This document shows positions 1-8,645 of a DNA stretch of 64,000 nucleotides, piece after piece. The stretch is taken from NCBI RefSeq assembly GCF_030271535.1, contig NZ_JASCXJ010000002.1:62001-126000 (forward strand). Direction: 5' to 3'. Position 1 is the first letter of the stretch. Each line of letters starts with the position of its first letter. Made by a program: the position numbers and the translations under genes. Source of the DNA: Nocardiopsis sp. ATB16-24 (GTDB lineage Bacteria > Actinomycetota > Actinomycetes > Streptosporangiales > Streptosporangiaceae). Below the pieces are notes generated by a model that had not been told where the DNA came from, did no database searches, and saw nothing but the letters and a program-made list of their open reading frames with translations.

Positions 1-189
1 CTGACCATCACGCCCGTATCGGACCGCACCTCAGGACACAGAAAACCATGAGTGACCAGGCTCATATCCCTGGTCGAGCCAAGCGTCTCTGTGGAACCTG
101 GGGCGCTGAAAACTTCACCACGTATTCGCCACAGCCGTCCGTAGGAGGCCGGATCCGGTCGCTGCCAGCCGGATGCCCTGCCCTGGCAC

Positions 190-227
190 AAAAGGGAACG
201 CCCGGCCTGTTGGTGCAGGTCCGGGCG
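190..227 (-). terminator. Terminator of tRNA-Arg
   Basis: Read on the minus strand, an inverted repeat (arms about 199-209 and 216-227, one bulged base, 6-nt loop) is followed by a T-rich run ending in TTTT. It sits about 20 nt beyond the 3' end of the tRNA-Arg gene, so it is a good intrinsic terminator for it. Confidence 0.6.
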
Positions 228-247
228 CTCTCTCCACTGTCTCAAGG

Positions 248-323
248 TGGCGCACTCGGGAGGATTCGAACCCCCAACCTTCTGATCCGTAGTCAGATGC
301 TCTATCCATTGAGCTACGAGTGC
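248..323 (-). tRNA. tRNA-Arg (anticodon ACG)
   Basis: On the minus strand the acceptor arms GCACTCG and CGAGTGC pair. The anticodon stem TCTGA/TCAGA closes the loop CTACGGA, giving anticodon ACG (Arg, CGU codons after A-to-I editing). The T-arm contains GGTTCGAATCC. The discriminator G at 251 is followed by an encoded CCA at 250-248, so the 3' end is genomically complete. Confidence 0.95.
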
Positions 324-628
324 CTGCTGTTCAGTTGTGTGTCGCTTGGTCTCCCCGGCGACGTCTCCGACTCTATCACGATGAAGGAAGCGGTCCGACC
401 GGATTCTCCGTGTGAGGCGGGTCATGGACGGGGCGTGACGACATCGGCCCGCCCCCGGAGAGAAACGCCCTCGCGGTGGGGGAGGGGACCGCGTCGAGGG
501 GCGGGTAGGCCGCGCGCCGGCCGACCCGCCCCTCGATCCCTCGACGGTTCGCACCGTGGGAGCACGGTCCCCGTCGCCGCCCCTCCTCGCGCCTTCGTCG
601 GAGGGTCCGGGCGCTGGACGGGGGCCTG
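324..628. other. Intergenic region with GH64 terminator
   Basis: No coding signal is convincing between the tRNA and the glucanase gene. The region holds a large GC hairpin (13-bp perfect arms at 494-506 and 524-536, with GCCG/CGGC pairing inside the loop). The glucanase gene ends at 629 on the minus strand, so the hairpin lies about 90 nt beyond its stop and is probably its terminator. Confidence 0.5.
494..536 (-). terminator. Large hairpin downstream of glucanase gene
   Basis: The arms TCGAGGGGCGGGT and ACCCGCCCCTCGA are perfectly complementary, with a 17-nt loop that can itself fold. There is no clear U tract on the minus strand, so this is a stem-type terminator or RNA-stabilising element rather than a textbook rho-independent one. 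Confidence 0.45.
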
Positions 629-1813
629 TCAGAACGGAGTGAGGGTCACGTGCAGCGACACCGGGGCGTGGTCCTGGATGTAGGAGGCGAAGTCCGACAC
701 GTCGTCGAACGCGAAGCCGTAGGCCTTGCCGTCCACGGTGTTGTCGTGGAAGGCGGCCGCGTACCGGTTGGTGATCTCGTGGCCGTAGAAGGCCGCGGGG
801 TCGGTGACGGGGTGTTCGGCGGTGTCGAGCAGGGTGGAGCGGTTGAACGCCGCGCCCAGGATCGCGGCCACCGGGCCGGTGATCCCGTCGTTGGGAGCGT
901 GCAGCGCCCCGTCGCAGAAGAACACGTCGCGGGTGCTGGGCTTGGCGATCGGGGCCACGCCGCCGTCGAAGACCAGCATGCCCGAACCGTCCACGCGGCC
1001 GGTGAAAGTGCCCGCGTTGGTGGTCACGCGCAGGTCGGTCGTGCTGTAACGCGACCACACCTCGTCGATGTAGGAGTCGTAGAAGTCGGACGGGAAGAGG
1101 CCGGCGTCCATTCCGTGTCCCGGCGAGATGACACGTCGGCCGTTCCCGACCACGAGCGGGGAGAAGTCGGGATCGGCGGACAGCGTCGCGAACACGGCGT
1201 CGCGTCCGCCCGGCTTGAACGTGCCCGTGGTCTGGTCCGCCTCGCCTTGGAGCCGGATGCCCAGCGGCACGCTGAACTGGTCGACCATGCTGGTGTTGCA
1301 GTACATGCCGGTCTCGTCGTGGGTGAACTCCACCGTGTCGTGCAGAACCCCGTGGCCGGGGTCGGACTCCACCCATCCCGCCGGGTACTGCAAGGCGGGA
1401 CGGCCGTTGCCGTCGATGACCACCTTGAACCCCAGCTTGCCGCCGAGGGCGAAGTAGATGCGGCCCGACATGAAGGGCAGGGAGAACTCACCGACCGAGG
1501 AGAGCGGGATCGCGTAGTCGGTGAACCCGTCGTCGGTGTTGTCGGACTCGCTGATCGGGTGCGCGATCCCGTCGGCGTCGACTCTGCACGGCCGGTCCGT
1601 GGTCAGGTCGGTCCCCACGATGTACACCAGGATCTCACCGTCGGAGAAGGCGCCGCTCTCGTTGGAGACGGTGACCGGGAGCGCTCCCGGATTGCCTGTC
1701 TCGGAGGTGAGCTCGGCCCCTTCCTCGAGGGAGGAGCAGCCGGCGGCGGAGAGGAGGGGGACGCTCACGGCGGCGAGGGAGGCGCCGCCGAGGAACAGTC
1801 TTCGGTCGATCAT
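629..1813 (-). CDS. Secreted GH64 beta-1,3-glucanase
   Basis: The 394-residue product matches glycoside hydrolase family 64 (laminaripentaose-producing beta-1,3-glucanase, thaumatin-like fold), which cuts beta-1,3-glucan of fungal walls or laminarin outside the cell. The N-terminus has a twin-arginine-like start (DRRLFLGG), a hydrophobic stretch and AAGC at residues 23-26, so export as a Tat or lipoprotein substrate is plausible although the lipobox is weak. Glu162 (VEFTHD) and Asp178 (MVDQFSVP) are 16 residues apart, matching the spacing of the catalytic Glu/Asp pair known for this family (E154/D170 in the Streptomyces matensis enzyme). No carbohydrate-binding module follows. The gene stands alone, with its own upstream gap. 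Confidence 0.85.
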   Translation of the reverse strand: MIDRRLFLGGASLAAVSVPLLSAAGCSSLEEGAELTSETGNPGALPVTVSNESGAFSDGEILVYIVGTDLTTDRPCRVDADGIAHPISESDNTDDGFTDYAIPLSSVGEFSLPFMSGRIYFALGGKLGFKVVIDGNGRPALQYPAGWVESDPGHGVLHDTVEFTHDETGMYCNTSMVDQFSVPLGIRLQGEADQTTGTFKPGGRDAVFATLSADPDFSPLVVGNGRRVISPGHGMDAGLFPSDFYDSYIDEVWSRYSTTDLRVTTNAGTFTGRVDGSGMLVFDGGVAPIAKPSTRDVFFCDGALHAPNDGITGPVAAILGAAFNRSTLLDTAEHPVTDPAAFYGHEITNRYAAAFHDNTVDGKAYGFAFDDVSDFASYIQDHAPVSLHVTLTPF

Positions 1814-2150
1814 GGGGTTTCCTCACTGGTGTGCGGGAGGGAGGGGCCCCAATGTCTCCGTAGTGGGACGGTTACGTCAAGTGTCGACGAGGGTCGTGCC
1901 GGGCCCGGGTCGCATCCTTACTGGTAACAAAGTTGTCATGTGACTCAAGTCATATATTTTCCGAGTGACCCTCGGTTTAGCGGAACAGGGGCGGATGTCT
2001 GTGGGGTCGATGTGAAAGGGGTGATGTGGAGGGGTCGAGAAGCCCCCGACTTCGCACTCCAGGGACACACGAGACCGCCGGGTTCTCCGGACTCGCAGGA
2101 GGGGCGGACGGCCCGTGGCCGCCCGCCCCCGCACAGGAGCGTCCCCTCGC
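1814..2150. other. Intergenic region upstream of glucanase
   Basis: A locally AT-rich patch near 1915-1960 (lower GC than all neighbours) lies about 110-150 nt upstream of the glucanase start and probably carries its promoter and control sites. No clean -35/-10 pair could be fixed. At the far end, a hairpin at 2101-2129 lies beyond the stop of the aminotransferase gene. Confidence 0.4.
2101..2129 (-). terminator. Hairpin downstream of aminotransferase
   Basis: GGGGCGG (2101-2107) pairs with CCGCCCC (2123-2129), with an inner GGCC-CGT-GGCC stem. It lies 20-50 nt beyond the aminotransferase stop on the minus strand. No U tract follows, so confidence is moderate. Confidence 0.4.
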
Positions 2151-3404
2151 TCAGGAGACCGCCTCCTTCACGGAGGCCTCCCACAGCGACACCGCGTCGT
2201 CGACCTGGTCCTCGGTCACGATCAACGGCGGGATCATCCGCACCACGTTCGCCTCAGGGGCGCAGGTCAGCAGCAACAGTCCGTTCTTGACCGCGGCCTG
2301 CTGGGCGCGCTGCGCGGTCGCACCGTCGGCGGTGCCGTCCGCGGCGGTGAACTCGCTGCCGATCATCAGCCCCCGTCCGCGCACGTCGCCGATCACCGGG
2401 TTGGCCTTGGCGACCCTCTCCAGTCCCTGGCGCAGCCGCTCGCCCATGCGCGCGGCGTTCTCCACCAGGCCCTCCTCCTGGATCACGTCCAGCGTGGCCA
2501 GCGCCGCGGCGCAGGACACCGCGTTGCCGCCGTAGGTGCCGCCCTGGGAGCCCGGCCACGCCTTCTCCATGATCGAGGCCGGGGCGGCGATCGCGGACAG
2601 CGGGAAGCCGCTGGCCAGCCCCTTGGCGGTGATGACCACGTCCGGGCGGACACCCGAAGGCTCGTGCCCCCAGAACGTGCCCGTGCGTCCGAAGCCGGTC
2701 TGCACCTCGTCCGCGACCAGGAGGAAACCGTGCTGGTCCGCGCGCTCGCGAAGTCCCTGGAAGAAGGCGTCCGGGACGGGGACGTAACCGCCCTCCCCCA
2801 GCACCGGCTCGACGAACACGGCCGCGGTGTCCCGGGGCGAGGTCACGGTGGAGAACAGGTAGTCCAGTTCGCGCAGCGCGTAGGCGACCGCGTCGGCCTC
2901 CGACATCCCCAGTCGATAGGCGTGCGGGAACGGTGACACCACCACGCCGGGCATCAGCGGGCCGATGCCCGCCCGGAGCCTGACCCCGGACGTGGTCAGC
3001 GACGCCGCGCCCATGGTCCGGCCGTGGAACGAACCCTGGAGCACGATGACGTTCTGCCGTCCGGTCGCCTGGCGGGACAGTCGGAGGGCCGCCTCCACGG
3101 CCTCGCTGCCCGAGTTGACGTAGAACAGTCGGTCCAGTCCCTGGGGCAGCACCTCTCCGAGTCGCTCGGTGAGTCGCAGCAGTGGCCGGTGCATCACGGT
3201 GGTGTACTGGCCGTGGATCAGGGTCGCCACCTGTTCCTGGGCGGCGGCCACCACCCGGGGATGGCAGTGGCCGGTGCTGGTGACACCGATGCCGGCGGTG
3301 AAGTCGAGATAGCGGCGGTCGTCCTCGTCGTAGATGTAGGCGCCCTCGCCTCGGGCGGCGACGACCGGTGTCGCCTGTTTGAGGATCGGGGAGAGCTCCG
3401 CCAT
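2151..3404 (-). CDS. Class III aminotransferase (GABA/omega-amino type)
   Basis: The 417-residue PLP enzyme of the acetylornithine/4-aminobutyrate aminotransferase class moves an amino group from an omega-amino acid to 2-oxoglutarate or pyruvate. Visible hallmarks are NSGSEAVEAA (cofactor phosphate site), FHGRT, ADEVQTGFGRTG with Asp232 binding the pyridine N, and ITAKGLASG with Lys261 as the Schiff-base lysine. The ATG at 3404 is chosen because homologous sequence begins there; an upstream in-frame extension would run into the operator region. It is divergent from an aldehyde dehydrogenase, a classic pairing in which the semialdehyde product is oxidised. The operator at 3438-3452 links it to the island's GntR regulator. 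True substrate (GABA or another amino acid) is not decidable from sequence. Confidence 0.85.
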   Translation of the reverse strand: MAELSPILKQATPVVAARGEGAYIYDEDDRRYLDFTAGIGVTSTGHCHPRVVAAAQEQVATLIHGQYTTVMHRPLLRLTERLGEVLPQGLDRLFYVNSGSEAVEAALRLSRQATGRQNVIVLQGSFHGRTMGAASLTTSGVRLRAGIGPLMPGVVVSPFPHAYRLGMSEADAVAYALRELDYLFSTVTSPRDTAAVFVEPVLGEGGYVPVPDAFFQGLRERADQHGFLLVADEVQTGFGRTGTFWGHEPSGVRPDVVITAKGLASGFPLSAIAAPASIMEKAWPGSQGGTYGGNAVSCAAALATLDVIQEEGLVENAARMGERLRQGLERVAKANPVIGDVRGRGLMIGSEFTAADGTADGATAQRAQQAAVKNGLLLLTCAPEANVVRMIPPLIVTEDQVDDAVSLWEASVKEAVS

Positions 3405-3437
3405 GCGATGCCTCGATTCCTTGTCACGAGTTCCGTA

Positions 3438-3452
3438 GGATTGTTGACAATC
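3438..3452. promoter_or_regulatory. GntR operator copy 1
   Basis: The sequence GGATTGTTGACAATC contains perfect 6-bp arms GATTGT and ACAATC around TG. It lies between the divergent aminotransferase and aldehyde dehydrogenase genes. The same palindrome recurs at 8646-8657 and 8769-8784. The form fits FCD-subfamily GntR operators (TTGTxxACAA-like), so the regulator at 5623-6309 is the natural candidate to bind it. Confidence 0.75.
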
Positions 3453-3550
3453 GACGCTGCTATGGAAACATCCGTGCCGCGACGGTGTCCAGTGGGCGCA
3501 CGTTGGGCAGTTCTGACCACAGGCCGATTCTCGACCGGGGAGTAGTGAAC

Positions 3551-5014
3551 ATGTCGGAGCAGGAAGCACGGGTCGTCGGGCAGGTGGACAAGCGGCTGTT
3601 CATCGGAGGCACGTGGCGCGACGCCGCTTCGGGTGCCACGTTCGAAGTGGAGGACCCCTCCACCCGTGAGACGCTCTGCGAGGTCGCGGACGCGGGCAAG
3701 GAGGACGCGCTCGACGCCTTGGACGCCGCGCACCGTGCCCAGCCGGGATGGGCGGCGACCGCGCCCCGGGAGCGCGGCGAGATCCTGCGTAGAAGCTACG
3801 AACTTCTCATGGAGCGTCAGGAGGACCTGGCGATCCTGATGACCCTGGAGATGGGCAAGCCCCTGGCCGAGGCCAAGGGCGAGATCGCCTACGCCGCCGA
3901 TTTCCTGCGCTGGTTCTCCGAGGAGGCCGTCCGTATCGAGGGTGGGTTCTCCATCTCCCCCGACGGCAAGTCGCGCTTTCTCGTCATGCGCCAGCCGGTC
4001 GGTCCCTCCATGCTCATCACCCCCTGGAACTTCCCCATGGCGATGGGCACCCGCAAGATCGGTCCCGCCATCGCGGCCGGATGCACCATGGTGCTCAAGC
4101 CCGCCCAGCAGACACCCCTGTCGGCACTCGCTCTGGCGGGGATCCTGGCCGAGGCCGGGCTGCCGGAGGGTGTTCTCAGCGTCATCCCCGCCACGGACCC
4201 GGGTGCGGTCACCGAACCGCTGTTGAGCGACGGGCGCATCCGGAAGCTGTCCTTCACCGGTTCCACCGGGGTGGGGCGCAAGCTCATCGAGCAGAGCGCA
4301 CCTCAGGTCCTGCGCACGTCCATGGAACTGGGCGGCAACGCGCCCTTCCTGGTCTTCGACGACGCGGACCTGGACGCCGCGGTGGACGGCGCGATGCTCG
4401 CCAAGATGCGCAACATCGGTGAGGCGTGCACGGCCGCGAACCGCATCTACGTGCAGGCCGGGGTGGCCGAGGAGTTCTCCGAGCGGCTCAGCCGGCGCAT
4501 GGGCGCACTGCGTATGGGACGTGGCCTGGACGAGGGCGTCAACGTGGGTCCGCTCATCGACGACAAGGCGCGTGACAAGGTGCAGCACCTGGTGGACGAC
4601 GCGGTGAACCGGGGTGCCCGCGTGCTGGTCGGCGGTGGGCCGGGCGATGGTCCGGGGCACTTCTACCAGCCCACGGTGCTCGCCGACGTGCCCTTCGCGG
4701 CCGAACTCTCCTCCACCGAGATCTTCGGCCCGGTGGCCCCGGTGCTCCCCTTCGAGACAGAGGAGGAGGTGTTGCGGGCCGCCAACGACACCGAGTACGG
4801 CCTGGTGAGCTACGTCTACACCCGTGACCTCAACCGGGCGCTGCGGGTCAGTGAGTCGTTGGAGACCGGCATGGTCGGTCTCAACCAGGGTGTCGTCTCC
4901 AACCCGGCGGCTCCCTTCGGCGGGGTGAAGCACTCCGGCCTGGGCCGCGAGGGCGGCAACGTCGGTATCGAGGAGTTCCTGGAGACCAAGTACGTGGGGA
5001 TCGGCGGCATCTGA
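3551..5014 (+). CDS. NAD(P)-dependent aldehyde dehydrogenase (succinate-semialdehyde DH type)
   Basis: The 487-residue member of the ALDH superfamily is most like succinate-semialdehyde dehydrogenase GabD. Its likely role is oxidation of the semialdehyde made by the divergent aminotransferase. Visible features: TPWNFP with Asn160, FTGSTGVG cofactor loop, MELGGNAP with general base Glu259, and GEACTAANR with nucleophile Cys293. The ATG at 3551 has GGGGAG 8 nt upstream; a GTG two codons earlier is possible. Control is presumably by the operator at 3438-3452, which contains a TTGACA that could serve as -35. Confidence 0.85.
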   Translation: MSEQEARVVGQVDKRLFIGGTWRDAASGATFEVEDPSTRETLCEVADAGKEDALDALDAAHRAQPGWAATAPRERGEILRRSYELLMERQEDLAILMTLEMGKPLAEAKGEIAYAADFLRWFSEEAVRIEGGFSISPDGKSRFLVMRQPVGPSMLITPWNFPMAMGTRKIGPAIAAGCTMVLKPAQQTPLSALALAGILAEAGLPEGVLSVIPATDPGAVTEPLLSDGRIRKLSFTGSTGVGRKLIEQSAPQVLRTSMELGGNAPFLVFDDADLDAAVDGAMLAKMRNIGEACTAANRIYVQAGVAEEFSERLSRRMGALRMGRGLDEGVNVGPLIDDKARDKVQHLVDDAVNRGARVLVGGGPGDGPGHFYQPTVLADVPFAAELSSTEIFGPVAPVLPFETEEEVLRAANDTEYGLVSYVYTRDLNRALRVSESLETGMVGLNQGVVSNPAAPFGGVKHSGLGREGGNVGIEEFLETKYVGIGGI

Positions 5015-5185
5015 CCTCGCGGCGACCCGGTCCCGGCCCGCGCCGAGGCCTCGGACGGCTCAGGGAGGCGGGCGTCCACGGTTCGTGTGGACGGCCGAAG
5101 AACCGTTCGTTCCACCGGAGGCCGAGCCCGCCGCTCCAGGCATGGACCGCTTGCCGCTCCGTCCCCGTTCTCACCCCGTCACGGC

Positions 5186-5524
5186 TCACGTGGCGGGGCT
5201 TTTCCACGCCCTCGCGAGGTCGGGGTGAACGTCGAGGCCGGGCCGGGTGTTCACGCGACGCGACCCCGCCCTTCCCCTGAGGGGAGCAGTCGGGGCTCTC
5301 GTTGTCCTGGACGGCTCGCTCCGTGAGGAGCACGAACACCCCACGACCATGCACCGTGCGCGCACGCGTCCGTGTTCTGCGAGGTATCGCGTCGTCTTGC
5401 GGATGGTCCCGCGTGCGACACCGAACTCCTGGACAAGGTGCGTGAAGCTCGGAACGGGCCTGTGCGGCGGGTGGTCGCCACGCTCGACCCTTGCCACGAG
5501 GACGGTTGCGAGCTGCGACCACAC
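5186..5524 (-). pseudogene. Frameshifted small GntR-type winged-helix gene
   Basis: The first half reads like the DNA-binding domain of short actinobacterial GntR regulators (SQLATVLVARVERG, then FTHLVQEFGVARGTIRKTTR, YLAEHGRV). The expected wing, VHGRGVFVLL, is present but in another frame. The frame is lost at a GCGCGC run (5358-5363): removing one GC restores VRTVHGRGVFV. The in-frame remainder (to 5186) has no family resemblance. Either this is a slippage-inactivated gene, a phase-variable switch, or a sequencing error. The only start seen is a GTG at 5524, although GntR-like residues (ELDKEGPDPV) continue upstream, suggesting the N-terminus is also damaged. Confidence 0.6.
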
Positions 5525-5622
5525 GGGGTCCGGCCCTTCCTTGTCCAGTTCGCCGTCTGCTGTGTGACCAGCGAGGATGTTCGGTCCCCTATGGGGTTCC
5601 CGTCACCCGGACGGACTCCCTC

Positions 5623-6309
5623 CTACCGGTCTTCGGAGCCCGGTTCCGCGACGTCACCGTTGATGCGGGCGACCGTGTCCACCATGTGCGCCTCGATGAG
5701 ACGCATCAGCTCCTCCTCGTCCCCGTCCACGATCGCGTCCAGGATGCGACGGTGCTCGTCGAGGAGTTCCCCCGGTTCCGGATACACCTTCTGCATCACC
5801 GTCAGGCACATCCGCGTCTCCACCAGCAGCGTCTGCGCCATCCGCTCCAGGCGTCCGTTGCCCGCACAGCTCACCAGGGTCTGGTGGAAGGCCTGATCGG
5901 CGTCGCTCATGGCGTCGCGATCCCCGCCGTTCGCCGCCGCGGCGAGCCGGTCCAGGGCCGGTGTGAGCCGGGCGACCGCCTCGCCGCGGTTGCCGCGCAT
6001 GATCAGCTCGCACGCGGTCCGCTCGACGGCGAGTCGTGCCACATAGATGTCCTGGACGTCGGTGGGGGTGAGTTCACGGACGAACAGGCCCCTGTGCCGC
6101 TCACTGCGCAGCAGCCCCTCCTGGACGAGGCGCTGCATCGCCTCGCGCAGAGGGCCGCGGCTCACCCCGAGCCGTCCGGCCAACTCCGCCTCGCCGAGTT
6201 GGTCCCCCGGGGCGAGCGAACCGTACATGATCGCCGCCCGCAGCTGTTCGGCTATCAGCTCCGCTGTGGAGCGCCGGGGCACGGGTCTGAGCTGACCTGG
6301 GGCGGTCAT
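5623..6309 (-). CDS. FCD-family GntR transcriptional regulator
   Basis: The 228-residue regulator has an N-terminal winged helix (residues about 15-80; LAGRLGVSRGPLREAMQRLVQEGLL is the recognition region) and a C-terminal FCD helical domain. That domain has Asp/His ligands (DADQAFH, LLDEHRR, IEAHM) typical of metal-assisted acid binding. It is the last gene of a minus-strand operon DUF3830 - racemase-like - racemase-like - gntR, so it would be autoregulated through the operator at 8646-8657. Three operator copies in the island suggest it represses all three transcription units until a carboxylate inducer binds. Confidence 0.88.
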   Translation of the reverse strand: MTAPGQLRPVPRRSTAELIAEQLRAAIMYGSLAPGDQLGEAELAGRLGVSRGPLREAMQRLVQEGLLRSERHRGLFVRELTPTDVQDIYVARLAVERTACELIMRGNRGEAVARLTPALDRLAAAANGGDRDAMSDADQAFHQTLVSCAGNGRLERMAQTLLVETRMCLTVMQKVYPEPGELLDEHRRILDAIVDGDEEELMRLIEAHMVDTVARINGDVAEPGSEDR

Positions 6310-6363
6310 GTTCGGCGTGTCCTTTCGGTCCGGGACAGGGATGAAACGGGCATCCCGTCGAGA

Positions 6364-7116
6364 CTAACGGGTGGTCAGAACGCTGTTGACGATGGTCGAG
6401 CCCGAGCGGAACAGGGTCCCGGGGCCGGAGCCGCGAGCGGCGGTGAGACCCGCCAGACGCAGCCCCTCCCACACGCTGACCTGGTTGGCGGTGAGCACGG
6501 TCTTGCCGAGCAACGCCTCCATGGGTTCGACCAGGTGGGCGCTGTACAGAGCGGTGTCCGGGACCAGAACGGCCTCGGCCCGTGGATGGTCGTTGGAGAT
6601 GACGAAGTCCAGGACGTCGTCGGGGTCCAGGTCGCCCACCTCGGCCGCGGTGGCGACGCCGTGGCTGGCCATCGACAGTACGGTCACCCCGGCCGCGGTC
6701 AGGAAGTCCACGAAGCGCCGGGCGACGTCCTCGGGGTAGGTGGCGGCGACCGCCACCCGTGACACGCGCAGTTGTCCCAACGCGTGCACGAAGGCGAAGG
6801 AGGTGCTCGACGACGGCGCCCCGATCACCCGGCGCATCCTCCGGACCTGGTCGCGGGCACCGTCCCAGCCGAGAACGAAGCTTCCGCTGGTGCAGGCCCA
6901 CACCGCGGCGTCCACCTCCAACATGGCCAGTTTCCGGGCTCCTTCGGCGAGCACCTCCTCACTGCCGACGTCGAGCAGGGCGTCCACCCGGTGTGCGTCC
7001 ACACGCATGAGCGTGTGCACCACGGGGAGTTCGACATCTCCTCCGAGCAGTTCGGCGAAGGCCCCGTAATCGTCCTGGGCACTGAATCCGGGGTACAGGA
7101 ATCCGACTCTGGTCAT
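6364..7116 (-). CDS. Asp/Glu racemase-fold enzyme (maleate isomerase/AMDase type), one-cysteine form
   Basis: The 250-residue protein belongs to the Asp/Glu racemase superfamily branch holding maleate cis-trans isomerase, arylmalonate decarboxylase and ectoine-utilisation EutA. The first catalytic loop is intact (WACTSGSF, Cys75). At the second catalytic position, where family members have a CTN-like motif, this protein reads VPDTALYS (Asp187), so the second cysteine is missing. The ATG at 7116 follows GGAGAG and lies 29 nt after the paralogue's stop. A two-base proton relay is therefore unlikely; a one-cysteine chemistry (decarboxylation, or isomerisation by a covalent adduct) or a non-catalytic partner role is possible. 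Confidence 0.75.
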   Translation of the reverse strand: MTRVGFLYPGFSAQDDYGAFAELLGGDVELPVVHTLMRVDAHRVDALLDVGSEEVLAEGARKLAMLEVDAAVWACTSGSFVLGWDGARDQVRRMRRVIGAPSSSTSFAFVHALGQLRVSRVAVAATYPEDVARRFVDFLTAAGVTVLSMASHGVATAAEVGDLDPDDVLDFVISNDHPRAEAVLVPDTALYSAHLVEPMEALLGKTVLTANQVSVWEGLRLAGLTAARGSGPGTLFRSGSTIVNSVLTTR

Positions 7117-7145
7117 GACGCTCTCCTTCGGTCGCGCCCCGCGGG

Positions 7146-7940
7146 TCAGACGGCACTGGTGGCGGCGACGTCGATCAGGCTCTGTCCCCGGGCCACGGCC
7201 CGGCGCTCCACGGCCCTCATCACCGCCCACATGGTCACCTGGTTGGCCGCGATCACCGGTTTGCCCAGCTCCCCCTCCAAAGGCGCGATGATGTCGTAGG
7301 TCAGTACGTTCGTGCAGCTGATGAAGATCGCCTGGGCCTCGGGGCGGTCCGCCGAGTGCACCGCGGACGACACCTCGTCGTAGGTCACCCGCCAGATGTG
7401 GTCGAGCAGCCCCAGGCCCACGCTGGAGGTCACCGCGACGCGGTGTTCGGCGAGGTAGGCCAGGAGTCGGTCGGTCACACTGTCCACGTACGGCGTGACG
7501 ACCGCGATCCGGTCCACGCCGAGCGCGTCCAGGGCCTGGAGCAGCGCTCCGGAGGTGGTGACGGCGGCGGACGCCCCCGCGTCCACAAGGGTGCGGTGCA
7601 GGTGTCGTTCACCCTCCAGGCCGTGTACGAAGCTGCCCGAGGCGCACGCGTAACCGATGGCCAAAGGCTCGGGGGCGAGCAGCGCGCGGACGGCCGGCGC
7701 CACGTGCTCCTCCCGGCACAGGGCGGCGGCCTGGTCGACCGTCACCGGTACGTGGACGTACGGCAGTCGCGTGATGTACAGCGAGACGTCGTCGGGCGCC
7801 CAGCGCCACAGTTCGCGGTCGAGCGCGAAGTCGTAGGGCGCGATGACGCCGACCCCCGCCTGCCACGGTGTCCGCGTGGTCGCGGCCAGCTTCAGGATCT
7901 GTTGCCGCGTACCGGTGCCCTGGTCTTCTTCGGTCCGCAT
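7146..7940 (-). CDS. Asp/Glu racemase-fold enzyme (maleate isomerase type), two-cysteine form
   Basis: The 264-residue paralogue of the next gene keeps both catalytic cysteines: Cys99 in YACASGSF and Cys209 in ISCTNVLTYD. This is the pattern of maleate isomerase or EutA-like enzymes acting on C4-C5 dicarboxylates or related acids. ATG at 7940 is preceded by GGGAGG at good spacing. It lies between the DUF3830 gene and its one-cysteine paralogue in one operon; adjacent divergent paralogues suggest a heteromeric enzyme or two consecutive steps. Confidence 0.78.
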   Translation of the reverse strand: MRTEEDQGTGTRQQILKLAATTRTPWQAGVGVIAPYDFALDRELWRWAPDDVSLYITRLPYVHVPVTVDQAAALCREEHVAPAVRALLAPEPLAIGYACASGSFVHGLEGERHLHRTLVDAGASAAVTTSGALLQALDALGVDRIAVVTPYVDSVTDRLLAYLAEHRVAVTSSVGLGLLDHIWRVTYDEVSSAVHSADRPEAQAIFISCTNVLTYDIIAPLEGELGKPVIAANQVTMWAVMRAVERRAVARGQSLIDVAATSAV

Positions 7941-8088
7941 CGGTCACTCACCTCCCGGGAACGTGTCGTCGTTCGTCTTCCGCGCGAGGACGTGTTCTCC
8001 CACGGAAGGGGTCGTCGGTGTGGTCTTCCGGTTCGGGGTCCGCGATCCACGCGGACGTGTGGGCCCCGTGTGGTCCTCTCCGGCCGGG

Positions 8089-8583
8089 TCAGCGCTCCAG
8101 CCGCTCGTACAACAGCCGCTCGCCGACGCTCCCGGAGCGCCAGACGTCGTTACAGGCCTCGGCCATGGCGGGCAGGTTCTCGACGACGGTGGCGAACACG
8201 TTGCCGGGGACCCATCCGACGTCGCCGTTGAGAAGGAGGTTGTTACGTCCGTAGAAGAGGGCGAGGTCGATGACGCCGGGGAGGTGGTCGATCCCCTTGT
8301 CCTCCTTGAAACCGCGGTCGAGCATGCCCTCGTCGAAGGAGAAGTAGACGACGTCGCCGGGGATCGGCGTGACGGTGGGGTTCTCCCGACCGGGCTCGGT
8401 CGCCGCGAACCTCGGCACCATCGTGTAGACCTCGTTGCGCGCGTACTTGGCGTGCTGGACGGCGTCGCCCTGAGGGAGGGCGCCCCACACCGCCTCGCAG
8501 GTGCGGGGTGCGTCCTTGTCCAGGAGTTCGGCCACGCAGGAGACTCCGCGTCGGGCCAGGGTGATGGTCATGTACCTGGGCAA
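8089..8583 (-). CDS. DUF3830 family protein (cyclophilin-like fold)
   Basis: The 164-residue protein matches the DUF3830 family, a small domain of cyclophilin-like fold with no established activity, commonly found beside amidases and racemase-fold enzymes. Recognisable stretches are CEAVWGALP, HAKYARNEVY, PGDVVYF and FYGRNNLL. The TTG at 8583 is preferred because GAAGGGA lies at proper spacing upstream; an ATG at 8571 is a possible alternative. It is first in the four-gene minus-strand operon and lies closest to the operator-bearing promoter at 8646-8685. Confidence 0.75.
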   Translation of the reverse strand: MPRYMTITLARRGVSCVAELLDKDAPRTCEAVWGALPQGDAVQHAKYARNEVYTMVPRFAATEPGRENPTVTPIPGDVVYFSFDEGMLDRGFKEDKGIDHLPGVIDLALFYGRNNLLLNGDVGWVPGNVFATVVENLPAMAEACNDVWRSGSVGERLLYERLER

Positions 8584-8645
8584 TGAGTGGTCCCTTCGGC
8601 GTCGGAGAGCGGGCCTGCGGGAACGGCTCTGTGGTCGAACTGTTT

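Noticed and set aside
650..1927. Long plus-strand open frame opposite the glucanase gene
   Set aside because: It is antisense to a gene with conserved catalytic residues and reads as Val/Gly/Arg/His-rich sequence, typical of shadow frames in high-GC DNA.
2151..5014. Naming the pair gabT-gabD
   Set aside because: Sequence supports the families but the GntR island context suggests another amino-acid substrate, so symbols were left out.
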